The position numbers and the translations under genes are program-made. Under the pieces are notes generated by a model. The model was not told the DNA's origin. It made no database searches and saw nothing but the letters and a program-made list of their open reading frames with translations. Shown here one piece after another: positions 11,297-21,087 of a stretch of DNA of 64,000 nt. This DNA is from Allochromatium palmeri (GTDB lineage: Bacteria > Pseudomonadota > Gammaproteobacteria > Chromatiales > Chromatiaceae), in assembly GCF_009720725.1 (NCBI RefSeq), contig NZ_WNKT01000020.1, positions 1-64,000 on the forward strand, given 5' to 3'. Position 1 is the stretch's first letter; the number at the start of each line of letters is the position of its first letter.

Positions 11297-11330
11297 GAAC
11301 CATCCCTGAAGTCATTGTTGGGGATGGTTC
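11297..11330 (+). promoter_or_regulatory. hairpin between truB and rpsO
   Basis: GAACCATCCC (11297-11306) pairs fully with GGGATGGTTC (11321-11330) around a 14-nt loop, then a T-rich tract (TCTTTTATTTTTTG) begins about 13 nt later. It may terminate truB transcripts, or serve as the S15 autoregulatory leader of rpsO, which in E. coli uses a structured 5' region. The role is not resolved by sequence alone. Confidence 0.5.
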
Positions 11331-11384
11331 GTCTGACACAGGTCTTTTATTTTTTGTGCATCAACCATTTCGAGGAACTCTCCA

Positions 11385-11654
11385 ATGACAATGACTGCGG
11401 CTGACAAGAAGAAGGTTGTCGACGAATACGCGCGCGCCGAGCGCGACACGGGTTCGCCTGAGGTCCAGGTCGCGCTGCTGACGGCGCGCATCCTGCAACT
11501 GACCGACCATTTCAAAGAGCACAAGCAGGACCACCACTCACGTCGTGGCCTGGTGCGCATGGTCAACTCCCGGCGTAAACTGCTCGACTATCTCAAGCGC
11601 AAGGATCTCGACCGCTATCGCGATCTGATCGCGCGCCTGGGTCTGCGTCGCTAA
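11385..11654 (+). CDS. rpsO: 30S ribosomal protein S15
   Basis: Primary 16S rRNA-binding protein of the platform. The 89-residue length is exact for the family, and the helix motifs [31 protein letters not shown] and [10 protein letters not shown] are all present. The start ATG 11385 has an AGGA Shine-Dalgarno 10 nt upstream. Position between truB and pnp is the classic gammaproteobacterial order. Confidence 0.98.
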   Translation: MTMTAADKKKVVDEYARAERDTGSPEVQVALLTARILQLTDHFKEHKQDHHSRRGLVRMVNSRRKLLDYLKRKDLDRYRDLIARLGLRR

Positions 11655-11849
11655 CATCCGCCTCGCGCCCCGGCGAACGGGTGGTCGGCCGCCGGTCGCT
11701 CGTTCGTCCGCCCCCTGGTGCGTCCTGTTGGACGCACCGCGAGCCGACAGCCCCGCGCTGCCATCCCCGTTCTCGCTGGCCCGAGCCGAAGGTTTGGAGT
11801 GCACCCGGGTCCGTCGCGCCGGCGGCCCAAACACCCCGAGGATTTATCT

Positions 11850-13949
11850 GTGATTCCCACCCCTATCGTTAAGCAGTTCCAATTCGGAAACCAGACCGTC
11901 AGGCTGGAGACGGGCGAGATCGCGCGCCAGGCCGATGGTGCTGTCATGGTCAGCATGGATGACACCGTGGTCCTCGTGACGGTCGTGGTCGACAAGCGAC
12001 CGGGCGCGGAGCGCGACTTCCTGCCCCTGACGGTTGAGTACCAGGAAAAGACCTACGCCGCCGGACGCATTCCCGGCGGCTTTTTTCGGCGCGAGGGCCG
12101 TCCGAGCGAGGGTGAAATCCTCACCGCGCGTCTGATCGACCGTCCGATCCGTCCGCTGTTCGTCGAGGGCTTCTGCAATGAAGTGCAGATCATTGCCACC
12201 GTCAAGTCGCTGAACCCGGCGGTCAATCCCGAAGTGCCGGCGCTGATCGGCGCCTCGGCCGCGCTCGCGCTCTCCGGTGCGCCCTTCAATGGGCCGATCG
12301 CTGCCGCGCGGGTCGGCTACAAAAACGGCGAATACATCCTCAATCCGGCCATGACCGGTCTCAATCCGGATTCGGATCTGGATCTGGTCGTAGCGGGCAC
12401 CGACAAGGCCGTGCTCATGGTCGAGTCCGAGGCCCGTGGTCTGTCGGAAGACATCATGCTCGGTGCGGTGCTGTTCGGGCACGAGCAGATGCAGGTCGTG
12501 ATCGAAGCGATCCGCGAGCTGGCCGCCGAAGCCGGCAAGCCGGCGATGGAGTGGACGCCGCATGTGGCCAACCCGGTTCTGACCGAGGCTGTGCGTCTGG
12601 CCGGTGGCGATGCAATCGCGGCCGCCTACCGCATCAAGGAAAAGCAGGCGCGCTATGTCGCGCTCGGCACCGCGCGTACCGCCATCATCGAGCAACTCTG
12701 CGCCGGCGAGACACCGGCCTGGACCGAGTCCCAGGTCAAGGCCGCCATCGAGGCACTGGAGTCGAGTACGGTGCGTGAGTCGATCCTGGCCGGTGAGCCG
12801 CGTATCGACGGACGCGACACCAAGACCGTGCGTCCGATCACCATTCGCACCGGCGTGCTGCCGCGCACCCACGGCTCGTCGCTGTTCACGCGCGGCGAGA
12901 CCCAGGCGATGGTCATCACTACGCTCGGCACCGAGCGTGATTCGCAGATCATCGATGCGCTGGAAGGCGAGCGGCGCGAGCACTTCATGCTGCACTACAA
13001 CTTCCCGCCCTTCTGCGTCGGCGAGATCGGTCGTGTCGGCAGCCCCAAGCGGCGCGAGATCGGTCACGGACGTCTGGCCAAGCGCGGCGTGCTGGCGGTG
13101 ATGCCGAGCATCGAGGAATTCCCCTATTCGGTGCGCGTGGTCTCCGAGATCACCGAGTCCAACGGCTCCAGCTCCATGGCCAGTGTCTGCGGCACCAGTC
13201 TGGCGCTGATGGACGCAGGCGTGCCGATCAAGGCGCCGGTGGCCGGTGTCGCCATGGGTCTGATCAAGGAAGACGAGCGCTTTGCCGTCCTCACCGACAT
13301 CATGGGCGACGAGGATCATCTCGGCGACATGGACTTCAAGGTCGCGGGTACCGCCACCGGTATCAATGCGCTGCAGATGGACATCAAGATCGAGGGCATC
13401 ACCAAGGAGATCATGGAGATCGCGCTGGCGCAGGCCAAAGACGGCCGCCTGCACATCCTCGGCGAGATGAACAAGGTCATCGACTCGCATCGCATCGAGA
13501 TGTCCGAACATGCCCCGCGCATCATCGAGCTCAAGATCCATCCCGAGAAGATCCGCGACGTCATCGGCAAGGGCGGCTCGGTCATCCGCGCCATCACCGA
13601 GGAGACGGGCGCGACCATCGACATCAACGACGATGGCGTGGTCAAGATTTTCTCGGTGGTCAAGGCCGCCGGCGAAGAGGCCAAGCGCCGCATTCGTCTG
13701 ATCACGGCCGATGTCGAAGTCGGCAAGGTCTACGAGGGCAAGGTTGCGCGCTTGATGGATTTCGGCGCCTTCGTCACCATTCTGCCAGGACGCGACGGTC
13801 TGGTGCACATCTCGCAGATCTGCGAGGAGCGCGTGCAGTCGGTCAGCGACAAGCTCAAGGAAGGTGACGTGGTGCGCGTGAAGGTGCTGGAAGTCGACAA
13901 GCAGGGCCGTATCCGTCTGAGCATGAAGGCGGTCGAACCGGGCGAATAA
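11850..13949 (+). CDS. pnp: polyribonucleotide nucleotidyltransferase (PNPase)
   Basis: Phosphorolytic 3'-5' exoribonuclease of the degradosome. A longer open frame begins at 11718, but GTG 11850 with a GAGGA ribosome-binding site 7 nt before it yields the standard N-terminus ([12 protein letters not shown]) and a 699-residue protein. Domains: two RNase PH cores (1-210 and 310-550, including [15 protein letters not shown]), KH domain with [16 protein letters not shown] (about 555-610) and S1 domain (about 620-690). The 195 nt from rpsO contain no other gene. Confidence 0.97.
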   Translation: MIPTPIVKQFQFGNQTVRLETGEIARQADGAVMVSMDDTVVLVTVVVDKRPGAERDFLPLTVEYQEKTYAAGRIPGGFFRREGRPSEGEILTARLIDRPIRPLFVEGFCNEVQIIATVKSLNPAVNPEVPALIGASAALALSGAPFNGPIAAARVGYKNGEYILNPAMTGLNPDSDLDLVVAGTDKAVLMVESEARGLSEDIMLGAVLFGHEQMQVVIEAIRELAAEAGKPAMEWTPHVANPVLTEAVRLAGGDAIAAAYRIKEKQARYVALGTARTAIIEQLCAGETPAWTESQVKAAIEALESSTVRESILAGEPRIDGRDTKTVRPITIRTGVLPRTHGSSLFTRGETQAMVITTLGTERDSQIIDALEGERREHFMLHYNFPPFCVGEIGRVGSPKRREIGHGRLAKRGVLAVMPSIEEFPYSVRVVSEITESNGSSSMASVCGTSLALMDAGVPIKAPVAGVAMGLIKEDERFAVLTDIMGDEDHLGDMDFKVAGTATGINALQMDIKIEGITKEIMEIALAQAKDGRLHILGEMNKVIDSHRIEMSEHAPRIIELKIHPEKIRDVIGKGGSVIRAITEETGATIDINDDGVVKIFSVVKAAGEEAKRRIRLITADVEVGKVYEGKVARLMDFGAFVTILPGRDGLVHISQICEERVQSVSDKLKEGDVVRVKVLEVDKQGRIRLSMKAVEPGE

Positions 13950-14076
13950 GACCGCTCCTCATCGCGATTCGGCCCGCCGAGTCGATGGAATCGTCACAGT
14001 GCTGGCCATTCCGTCGACCCGGATGTCGATCGATCCACGCCAGCTCGCGACACATCGCGGACAATCGCGCGATAAT

Positions 14077-14110
14077 CGAACTCCCACCCAGCCACAGGGA
14101 GTTCGGTTTT
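14077..14110 (+). terminator. intrinsic-terminator-like hairpin immediately before herA
   Basis: CGAACTCCC (14077-14085) is perfectly complementary to GGGAGTTCG (14097-14105), followed by GTTTT. It would end pnp transcripts, yet it finishes 1 nt before the next start codon and leaves no Shine-Dalgarno there. A GATAAT hexamer at 14071-14076 just before it could be a -10 element. Confidence 0.55.
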
Positions 14111-14111
14111 C

Positions 14112-15797
14112 ATGTCCACGCCAGATCCCACGCTCATCGGTCGCGTCATCGACATCCAGGGCGGGCGTTTGATCGCCACGCTCTATCCGTCCGAGGACGG
14201 CTTCCCTTCCGCCAAAAGCATCGAGGACGAGTCGCTTCCGGTCGGCCAGTTGGGCAGCCTGGTCGAGATCAAGGACCGTGCCGGACACATTCTCGCCGAA
14301 ATCGCCCGCAGTCATGAGGAAGCCGTCGGCACGCGCGCCGTCAAGGGCGAGGCCAATGCCGCACCGCGTCAGGTGACCGTGCGCGAGCGCCGGCTGGAGC
14401 TGACCGCGCTCGGCGAGATCAACGACGAAGGCCGGCTCGAACCCGGCGTGAGCCGCTATCCGGTGGTCGGTGCGGCCGTGCATCTGATTCCGACGACACG
14501 TCTGTCAGGTCTACTGTCACGCCAGGCCCAGGTGGCGCTGGAGCTTGGACGCCTGTCGGTGCGCCCGGCACTCAAGGCGACCCTGGAGCCGACAGCCCTG
14601 TTCGGGCGGCATCTGGCCATCCTCGGCCAGTCGGGCGCCGGCAAATCCTGGACGCTTGCAAGTCTGATGCAGTGCGTGGTCAAGACCATGCCGCGCTCGC
14701 ACATCGTGCTGCTCGATCTGCATGGCGAATATGGCTGGAAGCGCGCTGATGGTACCGTCGAGGGCATCTTTCCACCCGGCACGGCGCGCTATCTCGATGC
14801 GCGCGAGTTGGAGATTCCCTATTGGCTGCTGACCTATTCGGAACTGGTCGATCTGTTCATCGATCGCGCGGATGCCAATGCCACGCTCCAGATCGCCTTT
14901 CTGCGCGAAACCGTCTACAAACTGCGCAAGCAGTCCAATCAGCATGCCGGCATCGACCGGCTTTCGGTCGATTCACCGGTCTATTTTCCGATCGACGAGC
15001 TTTATCAGTGCTTCAAGAAGGCCAACGAGGAAAAGCTCGAATTCGGCAAGGTCAAGGGGCCGCTGTTCGGTGCCTTCGACGATTTTCTGGTGCGTTTTCT
15101 GTCGCTCTACAACGATGGGCGCTATGACTTCTTCATGCACCCGCGCAAGAACAGAAGTTCGGCCAGCCTGGAAGGACTGTTGCGCGATTTTGTCGGACTG
15201 GGCGAGCCCAAGCGTCAGGTGACCGTGATCGATCTCAGTCCGATCCCGGTCGATCTGCGTCCGGTGATCTCGGCCCAGATTGGCCGGCTGGCCTATGAGT
15301 TCAACTACTGGAATCCGCGTCGGCACGAATTCCCACTGCTGCTGGTGTGCGAGGAGGCGCATCAGTACATTCCACGCGAGTCCGATACCCGCTTCGTCGG
15401 TACGCGGCGCTCGATGGAGCGCATCGCCAAGGAAGGGCGCAAGTACGGCGTGACGCTCTGTATCGTCAGCCAGCGTCCAACCGAACTCTCCGAGACTGTG
15501 CTCTCGCAATGCGGTAACTATCTCTGTCTGCGCATCTCCAACGCTGATGACCAGGAGTATGTGCGCCGCCTGCTGCCTGAGGGCGCGAAGAACCTGGCGG
15601 ACATGCTTTCATCGCTGCGTCGCGGCGAGGTGCTGGCCGTGGGCGATGCCGCCATGCTTCCGGTGCGTATCCAGGGCTATCGGCCTGATCCGCCGCCGGC
15701 GAGCAACGATGCGCCGCTCTCCCAGAGTTGGATGGATGGCCCCGAGGATCTGGACGTGGCCGATATCATCGACCACTGGTGGCGGCAGGTGCGGTGA
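14112..15797 (+). CDS. HerA/VirB4-superfamily ATPase (helicase HerA-like)
   Basis: FtsK/HerA-type P-loop ATPase. The 561 residues have an N-terminal HAS-barrel-like beta domain (1-130), Walker A GQSGAGKS at about residues 172-179, a DLHGEYGW strand, Walker B followed by glutamate and histidine (LLVCEEAHQYI, about 415) and the sensor region IVSQRPTELSETVLSQCGN with the arginine-finger-type segment. This matches archaeal HerA and its bacterial relatives, which translocate or resect DNA as hexamers. HerA usually partners NurA, SIR2 or another nuclease; no nuclease gene is adjacent. The next gene starts right after its stop. Confidence 0.85.
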   Translation: MSTPDPTLIGRVIDIQGGRLIATLYPSEDGFPSAKSIEDESLPVGQLGSLVEIKDRAGHILAEIARSHEEAVGTRAVKGEANAAPRQVTVRERRLELTALGEINDEGRLEPGVSRYPVVGAAVHLIPTTRLSGLLSRQAQVALELGRLSVRPALKATLEPTALFGRHLAILGQSGAGKSWTLASLMQCVVKTMPRSHIVLLDLHGEYGWKRADGTVEGIFPPGTARYLDARELEIPYWLLTYSELVDLFIDRADANATLQIAFLRETVYKLRKQSNQHAGIDRLSVDSPVYFPIDELYQCFKKANEEKLEFGKVKGPLFGAFDDFLVRFLSLYNDGRYDFFMHPRKNRSSASLEGLLRDFVGLGEPKRQVTVIDLSPIPVDLRPVISAQIGRLAYEFNYWNPRRHEFPLLLVCEEAHQYIPRESDTRFVGTRRSMERIAKEGRKYGVTLCIVSQRPTELSETVLSQCGNYLCLRISNADDQEYVRRLLPEGAKNLADMLSSLRRGEVLAVGDAAMLPVRIQGYRPDPPPASNDAPLSQSWMDGPEDLDVADIIDHWWRQVR

Positions 15798-16298
15798 GTG
15801 AAGTCGTTGGCGGTTAATCATCGCCAGCGGGTGCGCTGGCTCTGGCTCTGGGTGGGACTTGGCGCCGTGCTGCTGCTCGGCTCGCTGTTCACCATTGTCC
15901 ATCACGTCTGGCCGCTGTTGCATCCGTCGCTGTCTCAAATCGCACCGCTCGATCCGCGCTGTAATCTGCGCGCCGAGCCGTGCGAATCGCGCTTCGGCAG
16001 CGGTGGGCGGGTGCGCTTCGGCATTGAGCCGCGCACCATCCCGGTCGCAGCTCCCTTGCGTTTCGAAGTCGAACTCTCGGGACTCATGGCCGAGTCGGTC
16101 GAAGTCGACTTCGTTGGCGTCGAAATGTACATGGGCTTCAACCGCGTGACGCTGGAAGCACTCGGAGACGGGCGCTATGCCGGACATGGCATGATCCCGG
16201 TCTGTACCAGCGAGCGCATGACCTGGGAGGCGCGCGTGTTGATCCAGACGCCGGACGGACTACTTGCCGCGCCCTTTCGATTTCAGAGCGCGCCCTGA
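15798..16298 (+). CDS. hypothetical membrane-anchored protein, FixH-like
   Basis: The 166-residue protein starts at GTG 15798, abutting the stop of the HerA-like gene, which suggests co-translation. A single membrane span (about residues 17-37) is followed by a periplasmic beta-rich domain with two cysteines close together (CNLRAEPC) and a third later (PVCTS). The sequence pattern FEVELSGL..VEVDFVGVEMYMGFNRVTLE resembles FixH/YtkA-type immunoglobulin-like domains, but the match is by eye and no copper- or oxidase-related genes are near. Function is unknown. Confidence 0.7.
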   Translation: MKSLAVNHRQRVRWLWLWVGLGAVLLLGSLFTIVHHVWPLLHPSLSQIAPLDPRCNLRAEPCESRFGSGGRVRFGIEPRTIPVAAPLRFEVELSGLMAESVEVDFVGVEMYMGFNRVTLEALGDGRYAGHGMIPVCTSERMTWEARVLIQTPDGLLAAPFRFQSAP

Positions 16299-16333
16299 GC
16301 GGCTCCGGTCGTGATCGTTGCAGTTATCCGGAC

Positions 16334-16660
16334 TCAGCTTCGGCCCGCTCCGACCCCGATGTGCTGGCGCAGTCGATCGATTTCATTGCTCAGGTCTCGG
16401 AGCGCATCGATCTGCTCGCGCAGATAGTCGATTTCCTCCTGCATGCGCATGCTGCCCTGGGCGCGTTCGCGTCGGTTGCGTAGCTCGGTGAGCGCGTCCT
16501 TCAACTCTTTTGAGCCCTGTTCATTGCGTTTGAAGGCTTGCGGGATGGCCGTGCGTGAACGATCGAAGGTCGAATCGGATTTGTTGCCATAGACGCGATC
16601 GAGGATGGCATCCAGGTCGCTGTCGAATTGAACACTGGTTTTCTGGAACTGTTTGGCCAT
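16334..16660 (-). CDS. hypothetical coiled-coil protein
   Basis: Family not recognised. The 108 residues are soluble and highly charged. The N-terminal half has a short motif-like region (FDSDLDAILDRVYGNKSDS) and residues 50-105 form a predicted coiled coil with heptad-spaced Leu/Ile. No cysteine, signal or membrane segment is visible. It is followed on the same strand by nothing and preceded by the SPOR-like protein gene 115 nt upstream. Confidence 0.7.
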   Translation of the reverse strand: MAKQFQKTSVQFDSDLDAILDRVYGNKSDSTFDRSRTAIPQAFKRNEQGSKELKDALTELRNRRERAQGSMRMQEEIDYLREQIDALRDLSNEIDRLRQHIGVGAGRS

Positions 16661-16775
16661 GGGCAGAAGCTCCGTGACACGATGAGCCGGGGGCGTTGGA
16701 TGACGAGTATATCCAGACCTCAGCGTCCAAACCGAGCACAGGTCCGCGAAATCGTTATCTGCCCGGCGGACGCAC

Positions 16776-18095
16776 TCAGCTCCCGAGACGCCGCACCTCG
16801 AAGAGTTCCGTTTCAGGCTTGAGCCGGCGGATCCAGATGTTCAGATTGGCCAACTCGGGTGGCAGTTTGGCGACGACGGCCTCGGCGTCTTCGCGGGTCT
16901 GGTGCAGACTGTAGATCAAGACGAACCAGGGGCGTCCCTGATAGGTTTCCTCGCGATAGTAATAGACCATCGGCAGCGCACTGTCCGCTGCGAAATCCTC
17001 AAGTGCCTGCAAGGTATGAAAACCGATCAACTGTATTGTGAACGGTCGGTCGCCGACCGGGACCGAATTGATCATCAGTGAGCGCGGATCGAACGCGCTT
17101 GAGTCCGCTGTGGCCGGGACGGCGGCCTCCTCTGGATTGGGCGCGGATGGCGCGTCCTCGACGAGCGGCGTTTCTTGTTCGACAGGCGAAGATTCAACTT
17201 CGGTGCTCGCGGGCGTCGGCTCCAGCTCGGCCGGTGGTTGCTCGGTGGCGGGTTCGCTGGGCGCGGCGTCCGGCACCAATGGTTCTGGTTCTGGCTCTGG
17301 CTCTGGCTCGGACTCCAGCTCAGGTTCTGGATCGAGTGCGGGCGATATGGCTGTTGGCACAACCGGCGCTGTCTCTAATTCCGCAGCCGTTTCTGCTTCC
17401 GGTGCGGGCTCAATCTCAGGTTCTGGCTCAGGTTCCGGCTCGGGTTGGGCCGCCGGGAGCGTTGGTTCAGGTTCGAGATGCAGGTCGAGATCCAGCGGAG
17501 TCGTGGTCGCCTCCTCGCTGAGACGCTCAATGGACTTGGAGATTCCGGCCAGCGCCGCCGACAGCCGTTCGAGTTGTGCGTGCGTTTGTGGATCGGGTTC
17601 AGTTAGCGACGCTGGCTCGATCTGCTCCAGCGTCTGTTGCAGATCGCTGATCTGCGTCTCGAACGCTTCCTGCGTGGCATTGAGCTTGAATAGGAAGAAG
17701 ACCAGGGTACCGGCGACCAGCAGGCTGAACACCAAGAGCAGCATCGCCATGAGCGAGCCTTGGCGTTTCAGACGCTCGTCGAGTTCATCGCGCTGTGTCT
17801 GAAGGGTGCGTTGCAAGCGTGTGGCGGCATGACGCCGGTCGTCGTCGACATCGGCGATGCGTGCGATCAGCGCGACCTCGAGTTTCTGCACGTCCTGTCG
17901 ATGCTGATTGAGACTGGCCGCAATCCGGGAGATCTGCGTGGCCTGCGCCTTGAGATAGCGTTGGAGCACATCGGCCGCGCCACCTGAACGCTCTGGGCCG
18001 CTCGTGGTTTGGGGGGCGTCAGTTGCGCCGTCCATGTTGGTCGTCGCCGTGGTCTGGCTCGCTGAGTCCGGCTGGGCCGTTTCTGTCTTGTCCAT
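16776..18095 (-). CDS. membrane protein with Glu-Pro repeats and C-terminal SPOR-like domain
   Basis: The 439-residue product has a cytoplasmic N-terminus with a coiled coil (about 40-110), one membrane span (about 113-135), a second coiled coil, and a 150-residue stretch dominated by Glu-Pro repeats that would form a stiff spacer across the periplasm. The last 85 residues (FTIQLIGFHTLQALEDFA ... YYREETYQGRPWFVLIYS) look like a SPOR domain, which binds denuded glycan strands at division sites. The overall layout recalls DamX, but identity by sequence is not shown. Confidence 0.75.
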   Translation of the reverse strand: MDKTETAQPDSASQTTATTNMDGATDAPQTTSGPERSGGAADVLQRYLKAQATQISRIAASLNQHRQDVQKLEVALIARIADVDDDRRHAATRLQRTLQTQRDELDERLKRQGSLMAMLLLVFSLLVAGTLVFFLFKLNATQEAFETQISDLQQTLEQIEPASLTEPDPQTHAQLERLSAALAGISKSIERLSEEATTTPLDLDLHLEPEPTLPAAQPEPEPEPEPEIEPAPEAETAAELETAPVVPTAISPALDPEPELESEPEPEPEPEPLVPDAAPSEPATEQPPAELEPTPASTEVESSPVEQETPLVEDAPSAPNPEEAAVPATADSSAFDPRSLMINSVPVGDRPFTIQLIGFHTLQALEDFAADSALPMVYYYREETYQGRPWFVLIYSLHQTREDAEAVVAKLPPELANLNIWIRRLKPETELFEVRRLGS

Positions 18096-18239
18096 TGGAC
18101 GCTTCTCGAAGCTATAACCCTGTCAGTATCGATGAACCGCGTGTGCCCCGAACTCTAGAGCAGTCCGTCCAGGAGTGCAAACCATGCCGCAACCGCAAAA
18201 TCGCGCTCTTGCCCTGAATCGGACAGGCATGAATCCGGC

Positions 18240-19439
18240 TCAGCGCGCCAGTTGGCTGGCGACCCGGCGTCTGAGGTCATAGTCCACGGGTTGCTCGATG
18301 AGCAGGGCGAACGGCTCCCAGACGCCGCCGCGCTGCACATAGCCGGCATAGCTGCTGATCCCGCGCAGGGTGCCGGTTTTGGCGCGGACATGGGGGTCGC
18401 CGCCCTGACGAGGCATCAGATCGCGATAGGGCGCGAAGGCGTCGAGCAGATCAACGAGCTGGCGCGCGCTCAGCCGATTGGCACGCGACAGGCCGGCGCC
18501 ATCGTCGATCTTGAACCCAGTCCAGCCGAAACGACGCTGGGCGAAGTCGGTCATGGCGCGCTTGGCCTGGACCATACTGATCCGGCCTTGTCCATCCGGC
18601 ACGGCCAGACGCAGAAAGAGCGCGTTGGCGATGAAGTTATTGGAATAGTCGAGCATGGGCGCGACCATCTCAGCGAGTGTGCGGCTGTTGGCATGGCTGA
18701 GGACAAGCCGGGCGCGACTCGGCGTGGGGGCGATCCGTTGTTGATCGCCGACATCGATACCGGCGGTTCGCAGCTTGGCGGCCAGCAGTTCGCCGAAATA
18801 GCGCAGGGCGATTTCGCGCTCGCGCAGATTGATGCGCTGCTTGCCGGCGGCTCCGGCGCGGCCGAGACGTTCGCCGGTCGCGGTCAGGGGGGTCTGCGGC
18901 TCAGCACTGCGCAGGCGCTCGCCCTCGCGAATCAGGTTGAGGGTGTTGAAGTTCGCCGCCAGCGCCGTGACCGGTGCGTCATAGGGGTTGTTCGAGGTCG
19001 AGCGTCCGGCGATCTCGACGTCCGGATCGAAGAGGCTGTCGTCGAGACCGATCCCGGCGACCTGACGTATGCCCTGACCCTTGAGGGCCGCGACCAGACG
19101 ATCGAGTTCCTCGGAGACCAGGTAGGGATCGGCGGACCCCTTGACCCAGAGCCAGCCTGAGTCATCCTGGAAGATGTCGGTGTGGAAACGATGGTCGCGC
19201 CCCCAGGTTTCGAGCGCCGCGTAGGCGGTCAGGAGCTTCATGGTTGACGCCGGGATACGCGCGACCTCGGGCTGATAGGCAATCCGATCCTGGCCGCGCT
19301 CCCTGGCCAGCAGACTGGCGTGGGGGAGCGAGCGCACCTGAGCGATCGGATCATCGGCCAGGGCCGGATGCGCGAGACCGAGCCAGAGTGCAGCGATCAG
19401 TGTGAGCAAGGGAGTGCGATGGGCGATCATGGCAGCCAT
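18240..19439 (-). CDS. dacB: D-alanyl-D-alanine carboxypeptidase/endopeptidase, PBP4 type
   Basis: Periplasmic serine peptidase (family S13) that trims or opens peptidoglycan cross-links. It has a Sec signal peptide ending near ALADDP, the SxxK active site in PASTMKLLTA, the SxN motif in DYSNNFIANA and KTG in RAKTGTLRG. At 399 residues it is shorter than E. coli DacB (477), mainly in the inserted middle domain. It lies 3' of bioD on the same strand with 82 nt between, but functionally it belongs to wall metabolism. Confidence 0.9.
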   Translation of the reverse strand: MAAMIAHRTPLLTLIAALWLGLAHPALADDPIAQVRSLPHASLLARERGQDRIAYQPEVARIPASTMKLLTAYAALETWGRDHRFHTDIFQDDSGWLWVKGSADPYLVSEELDRLVAALKGQGIRQVAGIGLDDSLFDPDVEIAGRSTSNNPYDAPVTALAANFNTLNLIREGERLRSAEPQTPLTATGERLGRAGAAGKQRINLREREIALRYFGELLAAKLRTAGIDVGDQQRIAPTPSRARLVLSHANSRTLAEMVAPMLDYSNNFIANALFLRLAVPDGQGRISMVQAKRAMTDFAQRRFGWTGFKIDDGAGLSRANRLSARQLVDLLDAFAPYRDLMPRQGGDPHVRAKTGTLRGISSYAGYVQRGGVWEPFALLIEQPVDYDLRRRVASQLAR

Positions 19440-19521
19440 GGTCTAGAGTGGATGGACGACAGACAGCATACCGCAATCCTGGATGTGAACCCGGCCCGGA
19501 ATGACAGTCGTCAAGCGAGCT

Positions 19522-20190
19522 TTAGCGATCCAGCGGGAGGCAGGCGGCGATGGCGCCTGGGTCTGGCTCAGCCATCCAGGGCACGACACCGAGACAGGGC
19601 GCCTGGATCAGCCGGCGGAGCGTCTCCAGGTTGGCCTCCAGGGCCAGCATGTCCGGATCGACCTGGTTGGCGATCCAGCCGGCCAGCTCCAGTCCGCTGG
19701 ACTGGATCGACTCGGCTGTCAATATAGCGTGGTTGAGACAGCCGAGCTTGAGTCCGACCACCAGAATCACCGGCAGCCCCAGCGTGCGTGGAATATCGCC
19801 GACGAAGCACTCAGGCCCCAGTGGAACGCGCCAGCCACCCACGCCCTCGACCAGCACCCAGTCGGCCTGTTGCGTCAGCTCGGTATGCGCCGCGCGGATG
19901 CAGTCGAGTTCGATCGAGACGCCGGCCTGTTCAGCGGCCACATGCGGTGCGATTGGTTGCGCGAAGGCATAGGGGTTGACGAGGGCATAGGTGACCGTGA
20001 ACGTACCCTGAGCCTGGATCCGTTCAGCATCTGCGTTGCGCAGTCCCTCTGGATGCTGGTCACAGCCGCTCGCGACCGGCTTCATGCCCAGCACCCGCTG
20101 TCCGCCTGCCTGCAAGGCGGCCATGAGACCGAGCGTGATCTCGGTCTTGCCGCAGCCGGTATCCGTGCCTGTGATGAAAAATCCGCTCAT
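19522..20190 (-). CDS. bioD: dethiobiotin synthetase
   Basis: ATP-dependent carboxylase closing the ureido ring of dethiobiotin from DAPA and CO2. The 222-residue form starting at ATG 20190 begins with the P-loop GTDTGCGKTE; a longer frame to 20331 only adds residues antisense-like in composition. The motifs KPVASGC and VEGVGGWRVPL (substrate and Mg binding) are intact. It overlaps the end of bioC by 4 nt. Confidence 0.95.
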   Translation of the reverse strand: MSGFFITGTDTGCGKTEITLGLMAALQAGGQRVLGMKPVASGCDQHPEGLRNADAERIQAQGTFTVTYALVNPYAFAQPIAPHVAAEQAGVSIELDCIRAAHTELTQQADWVLVEGVGGWRVPLGPECFVGDIPRTLGLPVILVVGLKLGCLNHAILTAESIQSSGLELAGWIANQVDPDMLALEANLETLRRLIQAPCLGVVPWMAEPDPGAIAACLPLDR

Positions 20191-21062
20191 GGCTCGACCG
20201 CCCGGCGCCGTCCGCCGATCGCTGAGAGTGGGATGGCGACTTCGCCGCCGCCGCGCGTTTGTACGGATGGCTCGGGCGCCCAGGCATGTCCATAGAGCAC
20301 CTCGTAGCTGGCCGGCAGGCGCCCGTCGCACCGGTGGGTCTCGTAGGCGTCGGTGAGTGCGGTCAGCCGCGCGCGTCCGGTCAGGGCGCGTGGACGCGCG
20401 TCCGTGGCATTGCGCGCGCCGAGCGTTTTGAGATCGCGCATCAGACCTTGGACATCGTCATAGGTCAGGGTCAGGCGGTCGGCGTCCATTACCGGATCGG
20501 CGAGGCGCGCGCGCACCAGGGCATCGCCGATGTCGTGCATGTCCAGGAAGGGACTGACATGGGTGTGCCGGTCGACCTGACTCCAGGCCGCACGCAGTTC
20601 CTTGAGCGTGTCCGGGCCGAAGGTGGTGAAGAGCAGCAGTCCGCCCGGACGCAGCACCCGCCGGCATTCGCCAAAGGTGCGCTCCAGGTCGTTGCACCAC
20701 TGGAGTGCGGCATTGGAGATGATCAGATCCACCGAACCAGCGGCCAGCGGCAGCGCTTCGGCATCAGCGCAGACACAGTGCGGTCGACGCCACCAGCTTC
20801 CGCGCCGGCGGGCCTGGAGCAGCATCCCGTGGGCGAAGTCCAGCGCCAGCACGCGCGCTTTGGGATAGCGGCGGGTCAGGGCGTCGATCGCGTAGCCGGT
20901 ACCGGCGCCGAGATCGAGGATACGTTGGGGCGCGAGTCGAATATAGTCGAGCCGTTCGAGCATCCGGTCGGCGATCTCGCGCTGGAGCACGGCGACGCGG
21001 TCATAGTCGGCGGCGGCGCGTTCGAAGCTGAGCCGGGCGCGCGTCTTGTCGATCAGGTGCAT
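20187..21062 (-). CDS. bioC: malonyl-ACP O-methyltransferase
   Basis: SAM-dependent methyltransferase that starts pimeloyl-ACP synthesis by capping malonyl-ACP. Motif I LDLGAGTGYAIDAL, the acidic loop LALDFAHGM and the post-motif ISNAALQWCNDLERTF are typical of BioC. Start is uncertain: ATG 21062 gives the common N-terminus (IDKTRARLSFERAAADYD), while ATG 21098 would overlap the end of bioH by 11 nt. Neither has a strong Shine-Dalgarno. Translational coupling to bioH is likely. Confidence 0.92.
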   Translation of the reverse strand: MHLIDKTRARLSFERAAADYDRVAVLQREIADRMLERLDYIRLAPQRILDLGAGTGYAIDALTRRYPKARVLALDFAHGMLLQARRRGSWWRRPHCVCADAEALPLAAGSVDLIISNAALQWCNDLERTFGECRRVLRPGGLLLFTTFGPDTLKELRAAWSQVDRHTHVSPFLDMHDIGDALVRARLADPVMDADRLTLTYDDVQGLMRDLKTLGARNATDARPRALTGRARLTALTDAYETHRCDGRLPASYEVLYGHAWAPEPSVQTRGGGEVAIPLSAIGGRRRAVEP

Positions 21063-21087
21063 GATGTCGGTTCTGGCGTCGTAGTGT

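Noticed and set aside
11844-13808. 654-codon minus-strand frame inside pnp
   Set aside because: Antisense shadow of pnp with the same artefactual composition.
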